Below, one piece after another: positions 6,571 through 12,668 of a DNA stretch of 12,668 bases; position 1 is the first letter of the stretch; each line of letters opens with the position of its first letter. The position numbers and the translations under genes were made by a program. This DNA is from Nitrospira sp. UBA2083. GTDB taxonomy: Bacteria; Nitrospirota; Nitrospiria; Nitrospirales; Nitrospiraceae. Under the pieces are notes generated by a model. It was given only the letters and a program-made list of their open reading frames with translations. It was not told where the DNA came from and searched no databases. The stretch lies in NCBI GenBank assembly GCA_002331625.1, contig DCZN01000081.1, forward strand, positions 2,028-14,695. The letters are read 5' to 3'.

Positions 6571-6774
6571 ATGACCTACTGGGTGCACATTGCCCGCGCG
6601 ATCGACCGTGTGACGCTCCACCGAGACCGATGTTCGGAAGTGCCGTCTACTGCGACTTCCAGCGACTTCTGGGAGGGGGGATGGTTCGATTATCCCGACA
6701 AAGAGCGGGCGATCCGTGCCATGGAACAGGCTGGAGTCAATCGGCAGCGAGTGTGTCCGCTCTGCAAGCCGTAG
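6571..6774 (+). CDS. small putative zinc-binding protein, 67 aa
   Basis: The product begins MTYWVHIARAIDRVTLHRDRC and ends RVCPLCKP. His17 with Cys21 and the C-terminal C62xxC65 could form a zinc site. The middle part GGWFDYPDKERAIRAMEQAG has the layout of short proteins in which a His/Cys pair, a GGW-type turn, a helix and a final CxxC follow in order. I infer a small metal-binding domain of unknown role. No Shine-Dalgarno sequence is visible before the ATG, and no alternative in-frame start exists back to the stop at 6511, so the start is forced. The frame is consistent with a real gene but support is moderate. Confidence 0.6.
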   Translation: MTYWVHIARAIDRVTLHRDRCSEVPSTATSSDFWEGGWFDYPDKERAIRAMEQAGVNRQRVCPLCKP

Positions 6775-6785
6775 AACGAAGTACT

Positions 6786-6855
6786 GGGTCCTGAGTGCTC
6801 AGTGCTGAGTCTGTCGATCCGGGCCGGTACACTCAGAACTCACTACTCAGGACTC
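6786..6855. repeat. imperfect inverted repeat upstream of the EamA gene
   Basis: The arms 6786-6810 and 6831-6855 match in inverted orientation at 20 of 25 positions around a 20-base spacer. Both arms are built from ACTCAG/CTGAGT units, for example GTCCTGAGT (6789-6797) against ACTCAGGAC (6845-6853). The element could form a long hairpin in RNA. It ends 14 bases before the ATG of the transporter gene, which has no Shine-Dalgarno sequence. Confidence 0.7.
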
Positions 6856-6869
6856 AGCACTGTTCATTC

Positions 6870-7694
6870 ATGCCGCGACTCGCCCTCCTACTGACGACCG
6901 TCATCTGGGGCGCTACCTTTCCTGCCACGAAGGCCGCGCTGGAGCAAATTACTCCACTGTCGTTTTTATTGCTTCGGTTTTTGATCGGTACTCTGCTGAT
7001 CAGTCTCTGGTTCATGGTCGGTCGCCGCCGATTGCATCATGATCGTGCGGTCCTGGAAGCGAGTGCTATCACGACCGTCTTTCTGTTTTTCGGGTACTTG
7101 CTCCAAACTGTCGGGCTTGAGCATACAACGGCGTCGAATTCGGCCTTTCTTACGGCACTCTACGTCATCTTCGTACCGTTGATTCTTCTGCGGATCGACC
7201 GGCGGGTAGTGGTGGCAACGGTGATTGCGATCATCGGGCTCTGGCTCTTGGTCAAACCTGACGCCTCCATGAACCTTGGAGATCTCATGACGCTGGGCTG
7301 CGCCGGTGCATTTGCGGGACATATTGTCTGTCTTGAGCGCTTCACCCGCCAAGTCGATGCCCCGTCGCTTCTGGTGTGGCAGATGGTGGCGATGTCGGTC
7401 CTATTTCTTCCGGCACCATGGTGGGAGGGGACGACGCAGCACGCCTTTCTACCCACACCTGTCTTACTGATTGGACTTGGTGTGACGGGTGTGCTCGCGA
7501 CGTTGGCATTCGCCGTTCAGATGTGGGCCCAGCAACTCGTTCCCGCACAACAGGTCGCATTATTGTTTGCATCAGAACCAGCCTACGCGGCCTGGCTTTC
7601 ATGGTACTTTCTCGGCGAAACGTTGGATGTGCAAGGGTGGATCGGAAGCGCACTTATCTTATTGGCCGTGGTGATCGGAGCATTCGGGAGCTGA
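6870..7694 (+). CDS. EamA/DMT-family transporter
   Basis: The 274-aa product is a membrane protein with about ten hydrophobic segments arranged as two five-helix halves, the hallmark of the drug/metabolite transporter superfamily. The first half opens with LLLTTVIWGATFPATKAAL and the second ends with the typical ALLFASEPAYAAWLSWYFLGE. Members export amino acids, nucleobases or other metabolites from the inner membrane. The substrate cannot be deduced here. I chose the ATG at 6870 because it places the start directly before the first helix. The frame stays open upstream to an ATG at 6795, but that extension would translate the inverted repeat. The next gene begins 22 bases after the stop and is probably co-transcribed. 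Confidence 0.88.
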   Translation: MPRLALLLTTVIWGATFPATKAALEQITPLSFLLLRFLIGTLLISLWFMVGRRRLHHDRAVLEASAITTVFLFFGYLLQTVGLEHTTASNSAFLTALYVIFVPLILLRIDRRVVVATVIAIIGLWLLVKPDASMNLGDLMTLGCAGAFAGHIVCLERFTRQVDAPSLLVWQMVAMSVLFLPAPWWEGTTQHAFLPTPVLLIGLGVTGVLATLAFAVQMWAQQLVPAQQVALLFASEPAYAAWLSWYFLGETLDVQGWIGSALILLAVVIGAFGS

Positions 7695-7716
7695 TCGTTT
7701 TCAAGGGAGGAATGCG

Positions 7717-8187
7717 ATGGCACAGAAGTTCGGAAATGGACGGTGGGTTTGTGAAGGATTTCTGGATAACCGTGTCGATGGGACGGTCGTCGGGCAGGTC
7801 GTCTTTGCGGTGATCGGCCCAGTCGATTTTTATTTGCGGGGCAACTTTAAGCCAGATATTGCCGGCGAGGTGATTCGATTTCGCAACAGTCGGTTTGAGG
7901 ATGACGACATGGCTGGGCAGGTCATCGGCGATATGGCCAATCCTCAGATGGGAACAGTGAATCTGATTTCGCTGGATCCACATCCCAATCTCGAGCCGCA
8001 CCCGTATGTCGAATGGTTTACTCTCCGGAAAGACCATTTTCGATTTGAACTGAGTCCTGGCGATGCGTGGGTGTTGTCCGAGGAAGAGCGGAAAGCCATC
8101 GATGGGGAAAGCCGGCGAATTAGGGAGACCTTGGCCGAACAGGTTGTTGATCGGCCAAGGTCGGATGATGGTTCCGACTGGGTTTAG
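7717..8187 (+). CDS. conserved-looking hypothetical protein, 156 aa
   Basis: I do not recognise this protein. It has no signal peptide or membrane segment, so it is probably cytoplasmic. The first 110 residues look beta-rich (GRWVCEGFLDN, VVGQVVFAVIGPVDFYL, AGEVIRFRN), followed by an acidic and basic helical C-terminal part (about 115-156). GGGAGG at 7705-7710 gives a good ribosome binding site for the ATG at 7717. The frame ends at 8187 and overlaps the 3' end of the convergent desaturase gene by four bases. Spacing suggests co-transcription with the transporter gene, without indicating a shared function. Confidence 0.75.
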   Translation: MAQKFGNGRWVCEGFLDNRVDGTVVGQVVFAVIGPVDFYLRGNFKPDIAGEVIRFRNSRFEDDDMAGQVIGDMANPQMGTVNLISLDPHPNLEPHPYVEWFTLRKDHFRFELSPGDAWVLSEEERKAIDGESRRIRETLAEQVVDRPRSDDGSDWV

Positions 8188-9239
8188 GGAGGTGTGAGCT
8201 CAAGTTGCGGCTGAGGCGCGGGAAGCTCCGCGGCTTTTACCGCAGCCTCAATCTTCTTTTTGAGGACGCTGCGATCTGAATCCTGTCTGGTCTTCCCCTC
8301 GCGCACATAGGAGGGGACATCACGGATATCCCAGACCAATCCAAGCCACTCAAGCCCCTTCAGGCAGTAATAGGTCATGTCGATTTCCCACCAATAGAAA
8401 CCTTGCCTGGTCGAGGCCGGATAATAGTGGTGATTGTTATGCCACCCTTCTCCCATGGTAATCAGAGCCAGAAAGAAGTTGTTTCGGCTGTCATCACCAG
8501 TTTCGTACCGTTGTGAGCCATACACGTGGGATAAGGAATTAATGGTACAGGTTCCGTGAAAGAGCGCGACGGTCGAGATAAAATATCCCCAGATCAGCAT
8601 CTGGATGCCGTTGGTGCCGAGCTCAGGCGCATAGGCTTCCAGCAGCTTGCCGAACACGAACATACCGACGCCGGTCAAGACGGGAACGAGGACGTCGAAT
8701 CGGTCGAGAAACCGCAACTCCGGAAATTTTGCGAAATCGGCGATTCCCTTCAGCCGCGGCGCATAAAACGTTTGCGACATAATCCAACCCATGTGCGACC
8801 AGAGAAACCCTCCATGGCGTGGAGAGTGCACATCCTCCGGTGTATCGGAGTAAATATGGTGGTGTCGATGATGACCGGCCCACCACAGGGGACCACGTTG
8901 GGTGCAGGTGCTCCCTAACAGCGCAAACAGAAATTGGACAGTACGCGATGTCTTGAATGTGCGATGCGAGAAGTAGCGATGGTACCACCCGGTAATCGCA
9001 AACATGCGAATGTAATAGAAGCCGATGGCAACTGCGACCGCAGTCCAGCTCCATCCGACTAAAATAGCGCACAAACACATGAGATGCATGAAAATAAACG
9101 GAACACTGCGAACCCAGTCGACCTTCGGTGGTCCGTCTGATTTCGTCAGTTCTAGGCCAGCCCAAGAGTCAAACCAGCGCAGAAAAGAATACCAGATCTC
9201 CTGAGCTTTGGTCGGTCGAAGCGTTTGCACGTCGGACAT
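8184..9239 (-). CDS. membrane fatty-acid (acyl) desaturase
   Basis: This 351-aa protein is a di-iron, oxygen-dependent desaturase of the delta-9 (acyl-CoA/acyl-lipid) type that introduces a cis double bond into saturated acyl chains. The three His boxes are clear: HRYFSH, HRHHH (within WAGHHRHHHIYSD) and HNNHH (within GEGWHNNHHYYP). An extra conserved segment, NSLSHVYGSQRYETGDDSRNN, is present as well. Hydrophobic segments near residues 45-80 and 185-235 fit membrane helices. The C-terminal tail (about 319-351) is charged, then Pro-rich. AGAGGAG six bases before the ATG at 9239 confirms the start. No ferredoxin or reductase gene is nearby. The gene is divergent from hemE. The double-bond position and whether the substrate is acyl-CoA or lipid-bound cannot be read from the sequence. 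Confidence 0.95.
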   Translation of the reverse strand: MSDVQTLRPTKAQEIWYSFLRWFDSWAGLELTKSDGPPKVDWVRSVPFIFMHLMCLCAILVGWSWTAVAVAIGFYYIRMFAITGWYHRYFSHRTFKTSRTVQFLFALLGSTCTQRGPLWWAGHHRHHHIYSDTPEDVHSPRHGGFLWSHMGWIMSQTFYAPRLKGIADFAKFPELRFLDRFDVLVPVLTGVGMFVFGKLLEAYAPELGTNGIQMLIWGYFISTVALFHGTCTINSLSHVYGSQRYETGDDSRNNFFLALITMGEGWHNNHHYYPASTRQGFYWWEIDMTYYCLKGLEWLGLVWDIRDVPSYVREGKTRQDSDRSVLKKKIEAAVKAAELPAPQPQLELTPP

Positions 9240-9339
9240 ACAATTCTCCTCTAGGTCGGGGATCGGCTAAATCACTGTGGTGGGAGACAGGGAGCCGGAG
9301 TCCCAATTAAGCTGATTGATCGTCCCGAATAGGTTGGGA

Positions 9340-9348
9340 TGTTATTAT
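9340..9348 (+). promoter_or_regulatory. possible extended -10 promoter for hemE
   Basis: TGT followed by TATTAT (9340-9348) forms an extended -10 element on the plus strand, and it overlaps the minus-strand TATAAT. No good -35 is present. The predicted leader of about 160 bases contains a short hairpin, CCCTG (9473-9477) with CAGGG (9483-9487), about 30 bases before hemE. Confidence 0.3.
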
Positions 9349-9372
9349 ACACAAGAGCGTCGGGAAAGTGAA
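9344..9372 (-). promoter_or_regulatory. sigma-70-like promoter for the desaturase
   Basis: Read on the minus strand, TTCACT (9372-9367, four of six) is followed after 17 bases by a perfect TATAAT (9349-9344). Transcription would start near 9337, giving a leader of about 100 bases. Confidence 0.5.
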
Positions 9373-9517
9373 ACCAGAGTTTTGGGGCGGCTCTGCCAGT
9401 TTGTAGTGTACCTAACAGGCGTCCGCTGTCTACACATTTTGACAATTCTCCGGAGTCAACCGGCGATCGCGTCCCTGTTTGACAGGGCTCCTCGTGCGTC
9501 TCTAAAATGCCGTCACG

Positions 9518-10543
9518 ATGAACGACCGATTTCTCAAAGCCTGCCGGCGTGAACCTGTCGATTGTACGCCCGTCTGGTTTATGCGCCAGGCCGGGCGTTA
9601 CATGTCCGAGTATCGGACATTGCGGGCCAAACACTCAATTCTGGAAATGTGCAAGACGCCAGAGCTTGCGGCGCAAGTCACGCTCCAGCCGATCGAACGG
9701 TTCCCACTGGATGCTGCCATTATCTTTGCCGACATTCTGCTGCCGTTAGAACCGATGGGGCTCAACCTTGAGTTTGCCGCAGGGGAAGGGCCGGTCATCC
9801 ATAATCCGGTGCGCGATCGAGCGGCGGTGGACCGACTCAACGTCATCGATGGTGATGAGCTGGACTATGTGGGGGAAGCCATCAGGCAAGTACGGCGTGC
9901 ACTCAATGGACGAGTGCCGTTGATCGGCTTTGCCGGTGCGCCGTTCACCCTCGCGAGTTACGCCATCGAAGGTGGCGGATCCCGTAACTATTTGCACACC
10001 AAACAGATGATGTATGGAGACCCCACGGCCTGGCATCGGCTCATGGATAAGTTTGCTCGGGTGCTCACCGGGTATCTCCGACGACAAATCAAGGCCGGAG
10101 CTCAAGCGATTCAACTCTTCGATAGCTGGGTCGGTTGTCTCTCAGCGGGTGACTATGTCGAATATGTGATGCCGCATGTCCAACGGATTTTCGACGGGCT
10201 CAAACGGGAGGGGGTGCCGATGATTCATTTCGGCACCGGTACGACGGCCATTCTGCGACAGATGCGTGAGGCCGGAGGCGACGTCATCGGGATCGATTGG
10301 CGGGTTCATTTGGATGAAGCCTGGTCGATGGTCGGACATGATCGTGCCGTACAAGGCAACTTAGACCCGCTGGTCTTGTTTGCGCCGCTCCATGAAATTG
10401 AACGTCGTGTAGAGGATATCTTACGTCGGGCTGCAGGACGTCCTGGGCATATCTTCAACCTCGGTCACGGTATCCTGCCGACGACGCCGGTCGATCACGT
10501 CGCTGCCACGATCGACATGGTGCATAAGCTTAGCCAGCGGTGA
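9518..10543 (+). CDS. hemE: uroporphyrinogen decarboxylase HemE
   Basis: HemE removes the four acetate carboxyls of uroporphyrinogen III to give coproporphyrinogen III in the cytoplasm. The 341-aa length is normal. Signature features are RQAGRY (23-28), FADILLP with the catalytic Asp72, Tyr148 in ASYAIEGGGS, HFGTGT (237-242) and FNLGHG with His317. The ATG at 9518 gives the usual N terminus (MNDRFLKACRREPVD) but has no Shine-Dalgarno sequence, only a short hairpin upstream. It is followed after 187 bases by hemH and then by the porphyrinogen oxidase gene, an order that also occurs in Bacillus. Confidence 0.97.
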   Translation: MNDRFLKACRREPVDCTPVWFMRQAGRYMSEYRTLRAKHSILEMCKTPELAAQVTLQPIERFPLDAAIIFADILLPLEPMGLNLEFAAGEGPVIHNPVRDRAAVDRLNVIDGDELDYVGEAIRQVRRALNGRVPLIGFAGAPFTLASYAIEGGGSRNYLHTKQMMYGDPTAWHRLMDKFARVLTGYLRRQIKAGAQAIQLFDSWVGCLSAGDYVEYVMPHVQRIFDGLKREGVPMIHFGTGTTAILRQMREAGGDVIGIDWRVHLDEAWSMVGHDRAVQGNLDPLVLFAPLHEIERRVEDILRRAAGRPGHIFNLGHGILPTTPVDHVAATIDMVHKLSQR

Positions 10544-10730
10544 CTGGTTAAGTGAAGCGTACCTCGTGAAACGTATCTCGTCATGCAGGATACTAGAGGT
10601 GCAGGTTTCTGGTTCCAAGTTGCGTAACAGCCGCTTCACGAGCTCAAGACTCGAAATATGAAATATTCAACTCAACACCGCTCCTGCTTCTCGTGCTTCA
10701 CAAGATATGGGATACCAACGACGTAGCACG
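10544..10730. repeat. repeat-bearing spacer between hemE and hemH
   Basis: Two 14-base units lie in tandem at 10553-10566 (TGAAGCGTACCTCG) and 10567-10580 (TGAAACGTATCTCG), matching at 12 of 14 positions. An inverted copy, CGCTTCACGAG, lies at 10632-10642 and matches CTCGTGAAACG (10563-10573) at ten of eleven positions. An AT-rich AATATGAAATATT follows. The units resemble, from memory, common intergenic repeats of Nitrospira. No gene or terminator with a T run was seen. Confidence 0.6.
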
Positions 10731-11681
10731 ATGCCAGATGTGACGCGCCATACCGCAGTCCTGTTGATGGCGATGGGTGGACCTGACTGTCTGGAAAACG
10801 TCGAGCCGTTCTTACGCGACGTTCGTGGGGGGCGACCGACACCTCTTGAACTCGTCGAAGAGATTCGTGAGCGGTACCGGGCGACCGGGGGCAAATCGCC
10901 TGCTGTTGGCATTACCCAAGCGGTGGCGAAAAAGTTGGAGGACCAACTGAATGAATCGAGTGATCGCCGGTACCGGGTGTATGTGGGGTTGCGGCATTGG
11001 CATCCCTTCATCAAGGACACCTATGCCGAATTGCTGAACGAATCACCGGAGCAGATCATTGGTGTGTGTATGGCTCCACAACAGTCTTCCTTGAGCACCG
11101 GGGCCTATCGCAAGAAGGTGGAGGAAGCTCGTTCAGCCCTGCGAGACCAGACCGACATAACGTATGTCGGGAGTTGGAACCGGCATCCGCGCCTCGTTGC
11201 GGCGATCATGGAGAACATTCGGCTAGGACTCCAGAAGTTTCCTGCCGATGTGCGTGGTGCCGTGCCGGTTCTCTTTACGGCGCATAGCCTTCCGCAACGG
11301 ATTGTAGCCATGAAGGACCCCTATCCTGACGAGGTCCAGGGAACGGTCGAGGCGGTGACGCAGCTGCTGGGGAACCAGCCGACCTATTTTGCCTATCAAA
11401 GTCAAGGGCGATCGAATGAGCCGTGGTTGGGGCCGACGGTGGAGGATATGCTCGATGCCATCTGTCGGGATGGGTATCGACAGGTGCTCGTCGCACCGAT
11501 CGGGTTCATTTGCGACCACGTAGAAACACTGTTTGACATCGATATTGAATTACGACAGGTGGCCGTCAACAAAGGCATGCAACTCGAGCGCATGGCCATG
11601 CTGAATGATTCCCCTGCGCTTCTTCAGACGTTACACAACGTCTTGGCTTCACACGAATCCTCGTCCTGCATTTCGTCGTGA
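10731..11681 (+). CDS. hemH: ferrochelatase HemH/CpfC
   Basis: Ferrochelatase inserts Fe2+ into protoporphyrin IX, or into coproporphyrin III in bacteria using the coproporphyrin branch. The 316-aa product carries the catalytic His185 in FTAHSLPQR and Glu265 in PIGFICDHVETLFDID. Other family features are LLMAMGGP near the N terminus, ATGGKSP (51-57), APQQSS (115-120) and AYQSQG with EPWLGP (221-235). The length is near the usual 310-340 aa. I chose the ATG at 10731 because it gives MPDVTRHTAVLLMAMGGP, like other members. An in-frame ATG at 10707 would add eight residues. Neither start has a good ribosome binding site. The stop overlaps the start of the next gene, so the two are translationally coupled. 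Which porphyrin is used cannot be decided here. Confidence 0.96.
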   Translation: MPDVTRHTAVLLMAMGGPDCLENVEPFLRDVRGGRPTPLELVEEIRERYRATGGKSPAVGITQAVAKKLEDQLNESSDRRYRVYVGLRHWHPFIKDTYAELLNESPEQIIGVCMAPQQSSLSTGAYRKKVEEARSALRDQTDITYVGSWNRHPRLVAAIMENIRLGLQKFPADVRGAVPVLFTAHSLPQRIVAMKDPYPDEVQGTVEAVTQLLGNQPTYFAYQSQGRSNEPWLGPTVEDMLDAICRDGYRQVLVAPIGFICDHVETLFDIDIELRQVAVNKGMQLERMAMLNDSPALLQTLHNVLASHESSSCISS

Positions 11682-12668
11682 CTCGACCACGCACAGTCGT
11701 GATTGTGGGGGGCGGGATTTCCGGTCTGGCCACCGCATTTGCGTTACACGAGAAAGCCACCGCCGCTCGCCTTCCCATCCGCTGCATCATTCTCGAATCC
11801 GACACCTCGTGGGGAGGGAAAATTGTCACGCACCGGGTCGGTGACATCGTCACGGAAGCCGGACCAGACTCGTTTCTTTCTCAAAAACCGGCCGGTCTCG
11901 ATCTCTGTACACAGCTGGGGCTTACCGACCAGCTGATCAATACCAACGAAACAGGGAAGAAAGCCTGTGTCCTCCATAAAGGGCGGTTGCATGACTTGCC
12001 GGAAGGTCTGCTCTCGTTCGCTCCCAAACAGCTGGGGCCCTTCTTTCAGAGTGGGCTGCTGACCTGGACTGGATTGGTTCGCATGGGGATGGAATACGCG
12101 GTTCCACCGGGTCCTTCCACCGGTGATGAGTCGTTGGCCGCTTTTCTGCGCCGTCGGTTTGGGGAGCAAGCGTTCGAGCGGGTGTTGGAACCGTTGATGG
12201 CCGGCATTTATGCGGGAGATGCCGAACAGATGAGCCTACGGGCGACGTTCCCGCGGTTCTTTGAATTGGAGCAAGCGCATGGCAGCATCATTCGCGGGAT
12301 GATGGCTGCTAAGAAAGCTGCTGCAGCCGGTGCAGTCGACCGACCAAGACGCACGATGTTTGTCAGTTTAAAGAACGGCCTGAGCGATTTGGTGTTAGCC
12401 CTGACGACTCGGCTGACGCAGCAGGGGAGTGAACTCCGTGTGGGAACTCGAGTTGATGCGCTCAGGGTGAGATCGCATGAGTTGGGCCGGTGGATGTATG
12501 ACCTGATCCTTCAAGATGGATCCGCGCTTTCCGCGGACGCCGTGGTCCTGGCAACGCCTGCCTACGTGTCCGCGGAGCTGTTGCGTCCATTGACGCCGAT
12601 AGCCGGCGGATTGTTGGACATGATTCCCTATGCTTCGACTGCGACCATTGCGATGACCTTTCCGCGCT
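11678..12668 (+). CDS. hemG: FAD-dependent protoporphyrinogen/coproporphyrinogen oxidase, 5' part
   Basis: The gene starts with GTG at 11678, inside the GTGA that also holds the hemH stop, and runs off the window after 330 complete codons of an expected 450-480. The product is an FAD-linked oxidase that removes six electrons from protoporphyrinogen IX or coproporphyrinogen III using oxygen. Visible features are the nucleotide-binding loop VVIVGGGISGLATA (7-20), the WGGKI segment, EAGPDSF, and the family-typical LEPLMAGIYAGDAEQMSLRA near residue 180. These place it in the HemY/CgoX class and not with the flavodoxin-like E. coli HemG. Members are usually membrane-associated. The symbol is hemG in many annotations and hemY in others. 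Confidence 0.93.
   Translation, partial: MTRPRTVVIVGGGISGLATAFALHEKATAARLPIRCIILESDTSWGGKIVTHRVGDIVTEAGPDSFLSQKPAGLDLCTQLGLTDQLINTNETGKKACVLHKGRLHDLPEGLLSFAPKQLGPFFQSGLLTWTGLVRMGMEYAVPPGPSTGDESLAAFLRRRFGEQAFERVLEPLMAGIYAGDAEQMSLRATFPRFFELEQAHGSIIRGMMAAKKAAAAGAVDRPRRTMFVSLKNGLSDLVLALTTRLTQQGSELRVGTRVDALRVRSHELGRWMYDLILQDGSALSADAVVLATPAYVSAELLRPLTPIAGGLLDMIPYASTATIAMTFPR

Noticed and set aside
9439..9444. TTGACA upstream of hemE as a -35 box
   Set aside because: No acceptable -10 follows at 16-18 bases.
11744..12169. Minus-strand frame of 141 aa
   Set aside because: It is antisense to the porphyrinogen oxidase gene, which has clear FAD-binding and family motifs in the other frame.
1..12668. 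CRISPR array, transposase, phage or toxin-antitoxin genes
   Set aside because: No regularly spaced repeats of CRISPR size, no transposase or integrase motifs, and no recognisable toxin or antitoxin pair were seen on either strand.

Overview
The window looks like a chromosomal stretch of a Nitrospira-type (phylum Nitrospirota) Gram-negative bacterium. This rests on gene content (a biotin carboxylase of the autotrophic-carboxylase type, a hemE-hemH-hemG heme cluster, a membrane acyl desaturase, several exported orphan proteins), moderately GC-rich coding DNA, and short intergenic repeats that resemble ones I remember from Nitrospira genomes. The genus call is an inference. I see no phage, transposase, CRISPR array, rRNA or tRNA.

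Layout. Positions 1-73 hold what looks like part of a dispersed intergenic repeat. A biotin carboxylase subunit (minus strand, 70-1488) follows. An unrecognised exported protein of 371 aa (plus, 1751-2866) converges on a small periplasmic HMA-like protein (minus, 3030-3404). A sugar-nucleotide-type nucleotidyltransferase (plus, 3567-4406) converges on a three-gene minus-strand group: an FmdB-type zinc ribbon (6155-5835), a PstS-like periplasmic binding protein (5760-4939) and a secreted IPT/TIG-domain protein (4916-4464). Divergent from that group are two very small plus-strand genes (58 and 67 aa), an EamA-type transporter (6870-7694) and an unrecognised 156-aa protein (7717-8187). The last of these overlaps the end of a minus-strand fatty-acid desaturase (9239-8184) by four bases.

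The right end is a heme-biosynthesis cluster on the plus strand: hemE (9518-10543), hemH (10731-11681) and the first 330 codons of an FAD-dependent porphyrinogen oxidase (11678 to the window edge), which overlaps hemH by four bases. The three enzymes act late in heme synthesis: uroporphyrinogen decarboxylation, iron insertion and porphyrinogen oxidation. The desaturase and hemE are divergent and share a 278-base region in which one AT-rich core can be read as a -10 box on both strands.

Most interesting: (1) the PstS-like and IPT/TIG pair has no transporter genes, and the binding protein lacks the usual phosphate-binding Ser-Gly-Thr signature; (2) the HMA-like protein has a one-cysteine loop in place of CxxC; (3) short tandem or inverted repeats lie just upstream of three genes that lack a Shine-Dalgarno sequence; (4) a 58-aa gene has its own promoter and a strong ribosome binding site. 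I found no clear defence or mobile system.
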